From JBPOHE01 sp052035915 (lineage in GTDB: Bacteria > Pseudomonadota > Gammaproteobacteria > Chromatiales > Chromatiaceae): 62,092 nt of DNA. Position 1 is the first letter of the stretch. Every line of letters starts with the position of its first letter. The position numbers and the translations under genes were made by a program. The stretch covers positions 1-62,092 of the forward strand of contig JBPOHE010000022.1 in assembly GCA_052035915.1 (NCBI GenBank), read 5' to 3'. This document shows positions 10,742 through 21,478 of this stretch, piece after piece. The notes below the pieces were generated by a model, which saw nothing but the letters and a program-made list of their open reading frames with translations, was not told the origin of the DNA and did not search any database.

Positions 10742-10862
10742 CCGGGCAGGGGCGTTTGGGGCCGATTTTATGTTCTGTTTTGGAGAACAATGCATCTTAA
10801 TAAAGACGAATTGTTATTAAAAAGAGAACAAAAACCGGCCATTTTCAGCCCAGGCCCGGAAC
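10742..10862. repeat. 121-bp palindromic repeat, copy 3
   Basis: It begins CCGGGCAGGGGC and ends GGCCATTTTCAGCCCAGGCCCGG. The first hairpin (GTTCTGTTTTGGAGAAC) is intact; the second is slightly damaged (GTTATTAAAAAGAGAAC). It lies 140 bp upstream of the HAMP-protein start codon and could influence its expression. Confidence 0.75.
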
Positions 10863-11001
10863 GGTTTCGGGCGGATCGACACTCCTGTCGGGGCAGGCTC
10901 TCGACGGCGGATTAGGGGCCGGCCTCCGCCTCCGCTCAGCCAATCGAAGGCCTACAATGGATCCAGAAACGCTCGTGGCGAGTCGGGAAAAGTAAGCAAA
11001 G

Positions 11002-12459
11002 ATGAAGTTTCTGCTCAGTAGATTGCGTATCGGCGAGAAGATCGGTCTGGGTTTCGGTCTGGTCGGGGCGATCCTGGTGGTCATCATCTGGCAATACGAC
11101 ACCACCCTGCATCAGGTGCTGGCCGAGTATCAGGAATTGCAGGAGCGGCCCCTGGCCAAGAAATTCCAGGCCCAAGCCATCGCCAATGCCTTGTTGGCGG
11201 CCGGTCAGGCGAAGGAAACCTATCTGGCCAGGCCGAACCCCCAGCTCGTCGCCGAATTCAACCGCCAGCTTGATGCCGGTATCGAACAGACCCGGCTTCT
11301 CGGCCGTGTGGATCCTGACGGGGCGGTGGCGGCGACCCAGATCGAAGCCCTCATCGAAGGCTTCCGGCAACGTTTCCTGGCCATGGCCGAGGCCTGGCAG
11401 ATCAAGGGTCTGGATGAGAACTCGGGGTTGCAGGGGGCCTTTCGCAAGCGGGTCCATGTGTTGCAGCAACTGGCCGGACAGTACGAGGTCAGCGATCTCT
11501 ACATCACACTGTTGCAGATCCGTCGCGGGGAAAAAGATATCGCCCTGAGGCGCGGGCTCGGGTACCTGGATCAGGTACGTGGGCGGCTGGATGAGCTCCA
11601 GGCGCTGGCGATGACCAAATCGCTGGCGCCGGACTTTCGCGACCGCCTGCTCGGGGAGATCCAGGGTTATCGCCGGGAGTTCGAGGAGTACGCCGCCCGG
11701 GCGTTGGCCGGTCAGGATGTCGAGGGCGGGAAGGGGTCTTACCGGGAGGCGGCCCATCGCATGGAGGAACTCATCCAGTCCCAGTATGTACCGAACATGG
11801 AGGCACGGGTGCTCTCGCTCCGGCGGCGGGAGAAGGACTACTTGCTGCGTCTGGATACAGTCTATGTCGAGAGGCTGCAAAGCGAGGTGCGGGAATTGCG
11901 GCAGCAGATCGATGGGTCCGGGCTTGCCCGAGAGGCCAAAACCAGCCTGGTGACCATGATCGGCGACTATGAACGGGACTTCCTCGCCCTGGTGGAGCAG
12001 AATCGTCGCCTCGACCGACTCACGGCGGAGATGCGCCTGGTCGCCGATCAGGTGTTCGCCATCGTCAAGGCGACCCGGACCCAGGCCGAGCAGTCGGCCC
12101 GACGGCTGACCGCGGAGGTAAACGCCCGGGCGACCCGGGATTCCACCCTGATGTCCTGGCTGGCCCTGGTGGCGAGCGCCCTCGGGGTCGTCATCGCCTT
12201 GGTCATCACCCGACGCATCACCCGTCCGGTGTTACGGATCGCCGGTTTTCTCGATCAACTCGCCATGGAAGATCCCACCGAACGTATCCCCACCCGGGCC
12301 GGAAGCCGTGACGAGATCGACGCCATGGCCGCTTCGGTCAACCAACTGGCGGACAACAAGGCCCGTCTCCTGGCTTGGTGGAAGGCCTCCATGGCGGAAA
12401 TGACGGCGGCCAAGGAACGACTGGCCGGGTCGAAACCCGGGGCGTCCGATCCGCTCTAG
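11002..12459 (+). CDS. Membrane sensor with helical-bundle periplasmic domain and HAMP, no output domain
   Basis: A 485-residue protein with one membrane helix near residues 14-31, a long all-helical periplasmic part of about 350 residues resembling the HBM (helical bimodular) ligand-binding domain of chemoreceptors, a second membrane helix near 390-412 and a HAMP domain (RRITRPVLRIAGFLDQLA onwards). It stops shortly after HAMP: there is no methyl-accepting coiled coil, kinase, GGDEF or EAL domain. It could be a chemoreceptor that lost its signalling tip or a sensor that works through a separate partner. No frameshift is visible at the 3' end; the frame closes at a normal stop 18 bp before a convergent gene. 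Confidence 0.75.
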   Translation: MKFLLSRLRIGEKIGLGFGLVGAILVVIIWQYDTTLHQVLAEYQELQERPLAKKFQAQAIANALLAAGQAKETYLARPNPQLVAEFNRQLDAGIEQTRLLGRVDPDGAVAATQIEALIEGFRQRFLAMAEAWQIKGLDENSGLQGAFRKRVHVLQQLAGQYEVSDLYITLLQIRRGEKDIALRRGLGYLDQVRGRLDELQALAMTKSLAPDFRDRLLGEIQGYRREFEEYAARALAGQDVEGGKGSYREAAHRMEELIQSQYVPNMEARVLSLRRREKDYLLRLDTVYVERLQSEVRELRQQIDGSGLAREAKTSLVTMIGDYERDFLALVEQNRRLDRLTAEMRLVADQVFAIVKATRTQAEQSARRLTAEVNARATRDSTLMSWLALVASALGVVIALVITRRITRPVLRIAGFLDQLAMEDPTERIPTRAGSRDEIDAMAASVNQLADNKARLLAWWKASMAEMTAAKERLAGSKPGASDPL

Positions 12460-12477
12460 CCCGGTGGAAGGTCAGGC

Positions 12478-13086
12478 TCAACTCAGCAGGTTGGTGATCA
12501 GGTCCGGATGGAAATCCCAGCCAAGGAAGCCGGCCACGCCCGAATAGAAGCCGATAGCGGCGAATCCCAGGGCGAGATAGAGCAACCAGGGTTTCTTGGT
12601 CAGGGCCGCGATGCCCAGCAGGGAAATGGCCAGGGTCAGACAGGCCTCGGCCAGGTCGAACTGGTCGTCATGCCGATTGAGGCGATCATATTCCTGCTCG
12701 TAGCCTTCCGCCTCTTGCTTGATCTGGGCTTTCTCCGTCTCGTACTGTTGCACCTTGGCGCGATACACCTTGATCTTGGCCTCGAGCAGGGCATTGGCCT
12801 CGGTACCGGCTTTGGAAATCTGTTCCTGCTCGATCAGCAACTGATCCAATACGGCTTCCGCCAGATTGTGCTTGGCGCTTTTGGCCTGAAAGTAGCTCCA
12901 GGAATCCACCGCTTTCGCCTGGGCCTGGGCCATGGCCTGCACCAGATTCCCGTCCTTGATGTTGAAGATGGCCATGAGCGTCGCCAGGATGGCCACGCAG
13001 GCGGCAATGAGGTTGTTGAAGCTGGAGTCGGAGGCCGACTCCGCCCTGTTCACCGCGTCGCTCGCGGCCTCGCTGATATCGCTCAT
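12478..13086 (-). CDS. DUF4337 domain membrane protein
   Basis: A 202-residue protein with a membrane helix near residues 25-42 (LIAACVAILATLMAIFNI), a central coiled-coil segment rich in Q, E and K, and two closely spaced helices near the C terminus. This layout and the N-terminal pattern fit DUF4337, a family of unknown function. The ATG at 13086 has GGAT a few bases upstream; the frame remains open further upstream but lacks similarity. It converges on the HAMP protein and is divergent from the arsC remnant and wrbA. Confidence 0.7.
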   Translation of the reverse strand: MSDISEAASDAVNRAESASDSSFNNLIAACVAILATLMAIFNIKDGNLVQAMAQAQAKAVDSWSYFQAKSAKHNLAEAVLDQLLIEQEQISKAGTEANALLEAKIKVYRAKVQQYETEKAQIKQEAEGYEQEYDRLNRHDDQFDLAEACLTLAISLLGIAALTKKPWLLYLALGFAAIGFYSGVAGFLGWDFHPDLITNLLS

Positions 13087-13201
13087 GGGATGGATCCCTC
13101 GTTGGTTGACTTTGGCCTTTCGACTCTTAGCATAGCCGGGGTGGCACGGCAAGCCGGGATCATTACAATAGGCTTCGCTTCTCTCAGTGAGCCGGAAGGA
13201 C

Positions 13202-13333
13202 ATGAACCTGCGTTTCCATCACCATCCCCGATCTAGCCAGTCCCGGGAGGCGATCATCGAAGGCCCGATTCCGATGCGGGATGGGCGCGTCGCCCTGGGC
13301 CATCCGCCGGAGAAGATCCTTGAGATCCTCTGA
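13202..13333 (+). pseudogene. Internally deleted arsenate reductase (ArsC/YfgD family) remnant
   Basis: The 43-codon frame joins an ArsC-like N terminus (FHHHPRSSQSREA, compare YHNPRCSKSRE) directly to an ArsC-like C terminus (PIPMRDGRVALGHPPEKILEIL). The roughly 70 residues between, which hold most of the fold, are missing, and the catalytic Cys of the N-terminal motif is Ser. Reading frame is kept across the junction. The remnant overlaps the start of wrbA, and an intact arsC/yfgD next to wrbA is a familiar gammaproteobacterial arrangement, which supports the identification. It may now serve only as a translated leader for wrbA. Confidence 0.6.
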
Positions 13334-13946
13334 TCCACCTTATGTCCTGGTCCTGTATTACAGCCGCTATGGCGCCACCGCCGCCATGGCCCATCAGGTG
13401 GCCCATGGTATCGATCAGGTCAGGGGCGTCACGGCGAGGATACGTACCGTAGCCGCGGTATCGACCCTCTGCGAGGCCGTCGAGCCCGCTATCCCACCCG
13501 AGGGAGCGCCCTATGCCGATCTCGCCGATCTACGGGATTGTGCCGGACTGGTGCTCGGCAGCCCCACCCGTTTCGGCAACATGGCCGCGCCGCTGAAGTA
13601 TTTTCTCGATGGCAGCAGCTCCATCTGGCTCTCCGGGGGATTAAGCGGCAAGCCGGCCGGCCTCTTTACCTCCACCTCCTCGATGCACGGCGGGCAGGAG
13701 ACTACCCTGATCTCCATGATGCTGCCCTTGTTGCATCACGGCATGCTGATCGTCGGCCTCCCCTATACCGAACCCGACCTGATATCCAGCCGCACTGGTG
13801 GTACCCCTTATGGGGCCAGCCATTTGGCCGGGGTGGACAGCCGTCTGCCCCTGTCCGATGAGGAGAAACGTCTCTGCCGCGCCCTGGGGAAACGGGTGGC
13901 TGGCCTGGCGCTGGCCCTGGCCCTGGCCGGGTCCACAGGGACATGA
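13320..13946 (+). CDS. wrbA: WrbA-type NAD(P)H:quinone oxidoreductase
   Basis: A flavodoxin-fold protein of about 208 residues that reduces quinones by two electrons using FMN. The FMN phosphate loop YYSRYGATAAMA, the block LGSPTRFGNMAAPLKYFLD and the segment STSSMHGGQETTL are diagnostic. I place the start at TTG 13320, which has GGAG 7 nt upstream and yields a family-like N terminus (PYVLVLYYS); an ATG at 13281 would read through the arsC remnant. It overlaps the end of that remnant by 14 bp, suggesting translational coupling inherited from an arsC-wrbA operon. Confidence 0.88.
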   Translation: MRSSDPPYVLVLYYSRYGATAAMAHQVAHGIDQVRGVTARIRTVAAVSTLCEAVEPAIPPEGAPYADLADLRDCAGLVLGSPTRFGNMAAPLKYFLDGSSSIWLSGGLSGKPAGLFTSTSSMHGGQETTLISMMLPLLHHGMLIVGLPYTEPDLISSRTGGTPYGASHLAGVDSRLPLSDEEKRLCRALGKRVAGLALALALAGSTGT

Positions 13947-14018
13947 AAAGGCCTTCTCCCGCCAGCGGGCGAGGGGAATGAAGGGCGACCATGAAGTCAC
14001 CTGACGGGGCTTGATCCC

Positions 14019-14768
14019 ATGAGTCTGCAACTCCCCCTGGGCCTGCAATTGCGCCCGAGCCTGACGCTCGGCAATTTCTACCCCGGCGGCAACCTGACCG
14101 CCCTGCGCGTCGTGGAGCGGATCACCAGCGACAACTCCGAGCCCTATGTCTATCTCTGGGGTGGGCGGGGTGTGGGGAAATCCCATCTGTTGCAGGCGGC
14201 CTGTCAGCGCGTGCATGAACTCGACCAGCCGGCGGGATATATCTCCTGTCGCCAGCTCGGCGAATTCCAACCGAGTCTGTTGGAGGGATTCGAGCGGATG
14301 ACCCTGGTCTGTATCGACGATATCGAGGAACTCGGTGGGCGGGCGGAATGGGAATTGGCCTTGTTCCGGCTCTTCAATCTGCTGCGGGAGCTGGGTGGCC
14401 GGTTACTGGTGAGCGCCGATCGCTCTCAGTTGGAACTCCCCGTTGCCCTGGCGGATCTGAAGTCGCGCCTCTGTTGGGGGCCGGGCTTTCGCCTGATGCC
14501 TCTGGGGGATGCGGATCTGAGTGGGGCCTTCATCCATCTGGCCCGTGGCCGCGGGCTCGAACTCCAGGAAGAGGCCGCCCAGTTCATCCTGCGTCGCAGT
14601 CCGCGTGATCTGCATTCGCTGCAACGCCTGCTCGATGCCCTCGACCGGGCCTCCTTGGCCGCTCAGCGCCGTCTGACGGTGCCTTTTCTGCGAGAGATTC
14701 TGCCCTTGTTGCTGCGGAAAGAGGACGCCCGGGCCGAGGAGCCGTCTAACGCAACCATCCCTTTCTGA
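14019..14768 (+). CDS. hda: DnaA regulatory inactivator Hda
   Basis: An AAA+ DnaA homologue (249 residues) that, together with the DNA-loaded beta clamp, stimulates hydrolysis of DnaA-ATP and so prevents over-initiation. The N-terminal QLPLGLQL is a beta-clamp-binding motif; WGGRGVGKSHLL is Walker A and LVCIDDIEELGG Walker B; the C-terminal RLTVPFLREIL matches other Hda proteins. It overlaps the convergent pgsA-like gene by 23 bp. In related bacteria hda, the CDP-alcohol transferase and DUF2066 genes commonly cluster with purM, which is absent here. Confidence 0.9.
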   Translation: MSLQLPLGLQLRPSLTLGNFYPGGNLTALRVVERITSDNSEPYVYLWGGRGVGKSHLLQAACQRVHELDQPAGYISCRQLGEFQPSLLEGFERMTLVCIDDIEELGGRAEWELALFRLFNLLRELGGRLLVSADRSQLELPVALADLKSRLCWGPGFRLMPLGDADLSGAFIHLARGRGLELQEEAAQFILRRSPRDLHSLQRLLDALDRASLAAQRRLTVPFLREILPLLLRKEDARAEEPSNATIPF

Positions 14769-15300
14769 ACGCCCTTCGGCTCCAGACCCAGACATAATCG
14801 GCTCCACTGATCAGGGTCGTGACGAGGGTGATCCAGACCAGCGTTGCCGTGATCCAGCCGGCCAGAGGCCAGGGCCCGGCGCTGATGACGACTACCGATA
14901 CCAGAATGATCTGCGCCGCGGTATTGATCTTGCTGATCGGGCTGGGCGCCGCCTCCAGTTGTTCGACCTGGAAGTGATACACCAGAGCACCGGCCACGAT
15001 CACCAGGTCGCGCACAACCACGGCGATCACCAACCAGGAGGGGATCAGTCCCAACCAGCCCAGGGTAAGGAAACACCCCGTCAACAGGGCCTTGTCGGCC
15101 AGGGGGTCCAGGATGGCGCCCAAGCGGCTGCCCCAGCCATAGGTTTTCGCCAGATAGCCGTCCAGGCCGTCGCTGGCCCCGGCGAGGAAGAACAGGGCTA
15201 CCGCCGCGCCGAACTCCCGCTCCAGTAACAGCCAGATCACCGGCACCACCAGCAGGATGCGCAGGATGGTCAGGAGATTCGGGATATCGCGGCGGGTCAC
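14746..15300 (-). CDS. CDP-alcohol phosphatidyltransferase (PgsA-like)
   Basis: An integral membrane protein of 184 residues with about five hydrophobic helices. It carries the family motif D-G-x2-D-G-x2-A-(x8)-G-x3-D-x3-D: SDGLDGYLAKTYGW then GAILDPLADK, with the usual Arg after Ala replaced by Lys. Family members transfer a phosphatidyl group from CDP-diacylglycerol to an alcohol, commonly glycerol 3-phosphate; the alcohol used by this paralogue cannot be told from sequence. It starts within the last 4 bp of the DUF2066 gene (ATGA overlap) and ends inside the convergent hda gene. Confidence 0.87.
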   Translation of the reverse strand: MTRRDIPNLLTILRILLVVPVIWLLLEREFGAAVALFFLAGASDGLDGYLAKTYGWGSRLGAILDPLADKALLTGCFLTLGWLGLIPSWLVIAVVVRDLVIVAGALVYHFQVEQLEAAPSPISKINTAAQIILVSVVVISAGPWPLAGWITATLVWITLVTTLISGADYVWVWSRRAFRKGWLR

Positions 15301-16376
15301 GGCCGTAGGCGATAGTTCAGGGTCGCTTCCGCCGCCTGGGTCGGGGTGGTGGTCCGCGAGGATTCTTCCAGGACCCCACCGAGAGACAAGGCACGCTGCA
15401 ATGCCGGAGCCCCACCCCGTACCCGCACCTGAAACCCGGCCTGGGTCCCATCCATGAGACTGAGCCGGGCGGATTCAACACCGTCCAGGGAGCCGAGATA
15501 GGCCCGCACCCGGCCATAAGCCGCCAGGCTGTTTATCCCCGAGACCCGCAACTCCAGGGCTCGGGTCGAATAATCGGCCCCCATGGGGGCGAAACGGCTG
15601 GCCACTTTATTGATGGCCTGGCCCAGGCCTTCTGCGGTCAGGGTCGGTAACTCAGCGGCGGTCTGTTCCCAGCGTTTGACCTCACCAGACTGCCAGAGCG
15701 TCCATTTGGCCTGCCAGGCCTGTCCCTGATTTTGCAGGCGTCCGGCCAGGATAACGTCGGGGGCGTAGCGCTGGGAGGCGGCACGGAGTTTGGCGTCGGA
15801 TTCGGCCCAGAGGTCGGCGGGAAGCAGGTGTTCGTTATCCTGGGTATCGATTTTGGGCAGCAGGAGGGGGAGTCCCCGCTCCTCGGCGATCCGCTCCAAG
15901 GCCTGCCAGGGGAGTGGGTCATCCCGTGTCAGGAAACGAGGATTGACCTGATCATCGACCGCCAGCCAGACCAGCAGACTGGGCCGGGTTTTGCCCCAGA
16001 CCGGGAGACCGCGTTCAGTCAAGAGGCGATTGATGGCCTCTTCATCGAAACGGACCTTCAACCAACGCTGGGGCGGAGAGGTCCCACCAGGGCTCGGGCT
16101 ATCGGCGGGGCCCAGGTAGCTGAATTCGCGTACATAGCGGCCGGCCTGGGGCAGGATTTTTTGTAGCTGCGGCTTTTTCGCTGTCTCCAGGTATCCCGAG
16201 ACCTTGACCACGACCTGCCGCAGGGCCTCCTGAAACCCTTGGCTGGGTTCCCCGACCTGGTCTCCCGGGGTCACCACCCTGGCCTGATACAGCTCATCCA
16301 TGCGGGTCGCCGCCTGGGCAGAACCCAGAGCCAGCCCCAGCACAGCGATCAACACCCAGGCAAGTCCTCTGTTCAT
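15297..16376 (-). CDS. DUF2066 domain exported protein
   Basis: A 359-residue protein with a Sec signal peptide (residues 1-22, cleavage after GSAQA) and a body matching DUF2066, a family of unknown function found beside hda and CDP-alcohol transferases. Recognisable blocks are GFQEALRQVVVKVSGYLET near residue 50 and LLVWLAVDD near 137. It overlaps the downstream pgsA-like gene by 4 bp, so the two are probably co-translated. The 259 bp upstream, before the SPOR gene, hold no gene that I can support. Confidence 0.82.
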   Translation of the reverse strand: MNRGLAWVLIAVLGLALGSAQAATRMDELYQARVVTPGDQVGEPSQGFQEALRQVVVKVSGYLETAKKPQLQKILPQAGRYVREFSYLGPADSPSPGGTSPPQRWLKVRFDEEAINRLLTERGLPVWGKTRPSLLVWLAVDDQVNPRFLTRDDPLPWQALERIAEERGLPLLLPKIDTQDNEHLLPADLWAESDAKLRAASQRYAPDVILAGRLQNQGQAWQAKWTLWQSGEVKRWEQTAAELPTLTAEGLGQAINKVASRFAPMGADYSTRALELRVSGINSLAAYGRVRAYLGSLDGVESARLSLMDGTQAGFQVRVRGGAPALQRALSLGGVLEESSRTTTPTQAAEATLNYRLRP

Positions 16377-16635
16377 GAATCAGTACCGCTCAGCGCCGTC
16401 ACTCTCTTTCCCCTCCTCCCCCATACCCCAGGCTATCCCTATGGAATGCATGGGGATTTTATCGCTCCCCGCAGAAACTGTCGAAACGCCATCTTGATCT
16501 CCCGCTGGGTGGGGGTTCAACCCCAGACAACCTCACCCTTTTCAGCGGAAGACGACACGGAGAAGTCGGTCACAGGGCCGCAGCCGAGACAGCCGATAGC
16601 GCTCGCGAGCGCCCGGCTTCAAGCTCTCTGTGCCT

Positions 16636-17346
16636 TCAGGGGGTCAGCTTCACCACCATGCTCTGGATCTGGTTCTGGATCAGCCTGGCGCGGATGTCGT
16701 TGACCTTCTTGGCATTGTTGAAGGGGCCGGCACGCACCCGATGGAAGGTGTCCTTGTTGTTGATGGTCACCCGCTGCACCTCGGTCTCGATGCCCATGAG
16801 GGCCAATTTCGCCCGTAACCGCTCCGCATCTTCGGCACGCCCGAAAGCGCCCATCTGGATGACGTAGTTCTCGGGTTTGGTGACCTGGGCCTGTTGCATG
16901 GGAGTGGGAGATGGCGAGACCGGCACCTGGGTCTGGACCTGGGTACGCGGCTGGGGATGTGTCTGTTGGGTATCGGCGGCCTTTGGTTGTGGCTGGCCGG
17001 GCTGAGGCGGCAAGGTGGGCTTCTGCGCCTGCTTTTCCTGGCGTTGCATCTCTTCGTCCGAAACCATGACCTCCTGTTCCGGCAGGATCGAATAAAACTC
17101 GAAGCGGGGTTTGGCGTAGCCGCTGTCCACTGGCTCCGGTTTGACCGGCTGGGCCGGGATGACGGGGGGGCATTTCTCGGCGGCGAGCTGGTGCGCCCCG
17201 GGTAGCTTGGGCCCCAGTTTGACATAGACCAATACCGTGCCCCCCACACCCAACAACAGCCCAAGCAGAAACCACAGCCAAGGGGGCAGACGCAGACTGG
17301 AGGAACTCTCCGCGGGGGGAATGCGGTCCTTGTAATCATGTGACAT
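16636..17346 (-). CDS. SPOR domain protein (FtsN-like)
   Basis: A 236-residue bitopic membrane protein: short cytoplasmic N terminus, one membrane helix near residues 24-43, a proline/glutamine-rich periplasmic linker and a C-terminal SPOR domain (YVIQMGAFGRAEDAERLRAKL to FHRVRAGPF). SPOR domains bind denuded septal peptidoglycan, so it probably acts in cell division. It starts immediately after the argS stop codon with no spacer. The argS-SPOR/FtsN order is common in gammaproteobacteria, usually with priA close by, as here. Confidence 0.85.
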   Translation of the reverse strand: MSHDYKDRIPPAESSSSLRLPPWLWFLLGLLLGVGGTVLVYVKLGPKLPGAHQLAAEKCPPVIPAQPVKPEPVDSGYAKPRFEFYSILPEQEVMVSDEEMQRQEKQAQKPTLPPQPGQPQPKAADTQQTHPQPRTQVQTQVPVSPSPTPMQQAQVTKPENYVIQMGAFGRAEDAERLRAKLALMGIETEVQRVTINNKDTFHRVRAGPFNNAKKVNDIRARLIQNQIQSMVVKLTP

Positions 17347-19134
17347 CTACATGCTCTCCGGGGCGGACACGCCCAGTAGCCCCAGTCCGTTCCTCAGTAT
17401 CTGCCGGATGGCCAGGATGAGTTTGAGGCGGGCGTCTCTCAGTTCAGGATCCTCCACCAGAAACTGATGGGCGTTGTAATAGGCGTGGAAGTCGTTGGCG
17501 AGATCCCGCAGGTATTGGGCCAGAAGGTGGGGTTCGGCCTTGATGGCGGCCTGTTCGATCACCTCGGGATAGCGGGACAGGATCGCCATGAGTTGGCGCT
17601 CCTGATCCAGAACGAGGCGATCCAGATGCTGCGTCCCGGCGCTGATGTCATCCCCCAGACCCTTCTCCAGCGCCTGTCGCAGGACGCTGCAAATCCGGGC
17701 ATGGGCGTACTGGACATAGAACACCGGGTTGTCGAGGCTTTGTGATTTCGCTAGGTCGAGGTCGAAATCCATGTGCTGCTCGCACTTGCGCATGACGTAG
17801 AAAAAGCGCGCCGCATCCCGTCCCACCTCCTGCCGGAGCTGTCTCAGGGTGACGAATTCACCGGAGCGGGTGGACATGGGAACCCGCTGACCTTGGCGAT
17901 AGAGGATGGCAAACTGCACCAGGAGCACATCCAAGCGATCCGGATCATCGCCCAGGGCCTGCAAGGCCGCCTTGACCCTGGGCACATAACCGTGGTGGTC
18001 GGCCCCCCAGATATCTATGACCCGATCGAAGCCGCGCTCCATCTTATCCATGTGGTAGGCGATGTCGGAGGCGAAATAGGTGGTCTGGCCATTCTCCCGT
18101 TCGACGACCCGGTCCTTTTCATCGCCGAACGCCGTGGAGCGGAACCAGAGCGCCCCTTCCCGCCGGTAGACGAAGTCACGTTCACGCAGCCGCTCGATGG
18201 CTCGATTGACCGCGCCCCGCTCCATGAGGCCGCGCTCCGAGAACCAGTGATCGTACACTACGCCGAAGCCTTCGAGATCCTCGCGGATGTCGTCCAGGAT
18301 GGTATTGAGTCCGAGTTCGAACACGAATCGGTAACGGGGCTCCCCGAGCAAGTCTTTGGCCCGGCTGACGAGAGCGTCGATATGGATCTCCTTGTCGCCC
18401 TGGGGACCCTGGCCGGACTCATCCTCATCCGGGGTCGCCGCATCCTCGGGCAGATCCGCCAGGACCTTGTCGGCGCTGTGACGATAGGCCTCCCCATGCT
18501 CGCGGTGCAGCACCGCGGCGATATCCCAGACATAGGCGCCGCGATAGCCGTTGGCGGGAAAACGCAGCTCCTCACCGCAGAGTTGGAGGTACCTCAGCCA
18601 GACGCTGGTGCCCAGGATATCCATCTGCCGCCCGGCATCATTGACATAGTACTCACGCTGTACCTGATAACCGACGGCCTGCAGCAAGCCGGCCACCACC
18701 GCTCCGTAGGCGGCACCGCGACCATGGCCGACGTGTAAGGGACCGGTCGGGTTGGCGGAAACGAATTCCACCTGCACCCGCCTGCCGGCCCCCAGACGGC
18801 TCCGGCCATAATCGTGACCCTGTTCCAAAACCTGGGTTACCGCCCTATGGTAAGCTGCGGCAGAGAGGAAAAAGTTGATGAATCCGGGACCGGCGATCTC
18901 GATCCGCTCCACCAGGGGGGTGACGGGAAAAGCGGCGCGGATCCTGGAAGCCAGTTCCCTTGGTGTAAAGCCCAGGGGTTTGGCGAGGATCATCGCCAGG
19001 TTGGTCGAGAAGTCGCCGTGCTCCGGACTGCGGGTCCGCTCAAGGGCGGGCCGATCGTTCCCTGGAGGCAGGGGGGCTTCCTTGGAAAGATTGACGAGGG
19101 CTTCCGCCAGAAGGTGCTGAATCTGGGCTTTCAT
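17347..19134 (-). CDS. argS: Arginyl-tRNA synthetase
   Basis: Class I aminoacyl-tRNA synthetase that charges tRNA-Arg. The product is 595 residues. It has the N-terminal tRNA-binding domain with RSPEHGDFSTNLAM, the HIGH-type motif SANPTGPLHVGHGRG, and in place of a canonical KMSKS the MSTRSGE typical of ArgRS. The C-terminal anticodon-binding helical domain ends normally. I chose the ATG at 19134 (MKAQIQHLLAEAL) since the preceding 22 in-frame residues are not family-like. An acidic insertion near residues 230-250 (DEDESGQGPQGDKE) is longer than in E. coli. Confidence 0.96.
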   Translation of the reverse strand: MKAQIQHLLAEALVNLSKEAPLPPGNDRPALERTRSPEHGDFSTNLAMILAKPLGFTPRELASRIRAAFPVTPLVERIEIAGPGFINFFLSAAAYHRAVTQVLEQGHDYGRSRLGAGRRVQVEFVSANPTGPLHVGHGRGAAYGAVVAGLLQAVGYQVQREYYVNDAGRQMDILGTSVWLRYLQLCGEELRFPANGYRGAYVWDIAAVLHREHGEAYRHSADKVLADLPEDAATPDEDESGQGPQGDKEIHIDALVSRAKDLLGEPRYRFVFELGLNTILDDIREDLEGFGVVYDHWFSERGLMERGAVNRAIERLRERDFVYRREGALWFRSTAFGDEKDRVVERENGQTTYFASDIAYHMDKMERGFDRVIDIWGADHHGYVPRVKAALQALGDDPDRLDVLLVQFAILYRQGQRVPMSTRSGEFVTLRQLRQEVGRDAARFFYVMRKCEQHMDFDLDLAKSQSLDNPVFYVQYAHARICSVLRQALEKGLGDDISAGTQHLDRLVLDQERQLMAILSRYPEVIEQAAIKAEPHLLAQYLRDLANDFHAYYNAHQFLVEDPELRDARLKLILAIRQILRNGLGLLGVSAPESM

Positions 19135-19191
19135 GGATCTCGAGAGGGAAGACAGAGGGACCGATAAGCATACCAAGAAAATCCGATCCCG

Positions 19192-19242
19192 AGCCCGCAT
19201 TTCTCACCAGTCGTCTACGGTGCCCAGTGAGAAATGCGGGCT
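19192..19242. repeat. Perfect 16-bp inverted repeat upstream of argS
   Basis: AGCCCGCATTTCTCAC and its exact complement are separated by 19 bp. It is the same repeat as at 6409-6485. It lies between the 3' end of priA and the argS start, so it could end priA-direction transcription from one side or affect the argS leader. Confidence 0.7.
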
Positions 19243-19270
19243 AGGCAGGGGCGAAAAGGCATTTAGCCGC

Positions 19271-21478
<2,208 letters not shown>

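Larger units (their letters stand above)
10070..11001. other. 930-bp gene-free region built of short repeats
   Basis: I find no convincing gene here. It contains the motif AACCTAATGAGAATTGG (10329-10345), which recurs almost unchanged at 38941, a GC-rich repeat-like stretch near 10375-10485, a repeat of the GAGCTTGTCGAA family, and palindromic element copy 3. Promoters for the minus-strand dehydrogenase pair and the plus-strand HAMP protein must lie at its two ends, but I could not pick them out with confidence. Confidence 0.5.
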
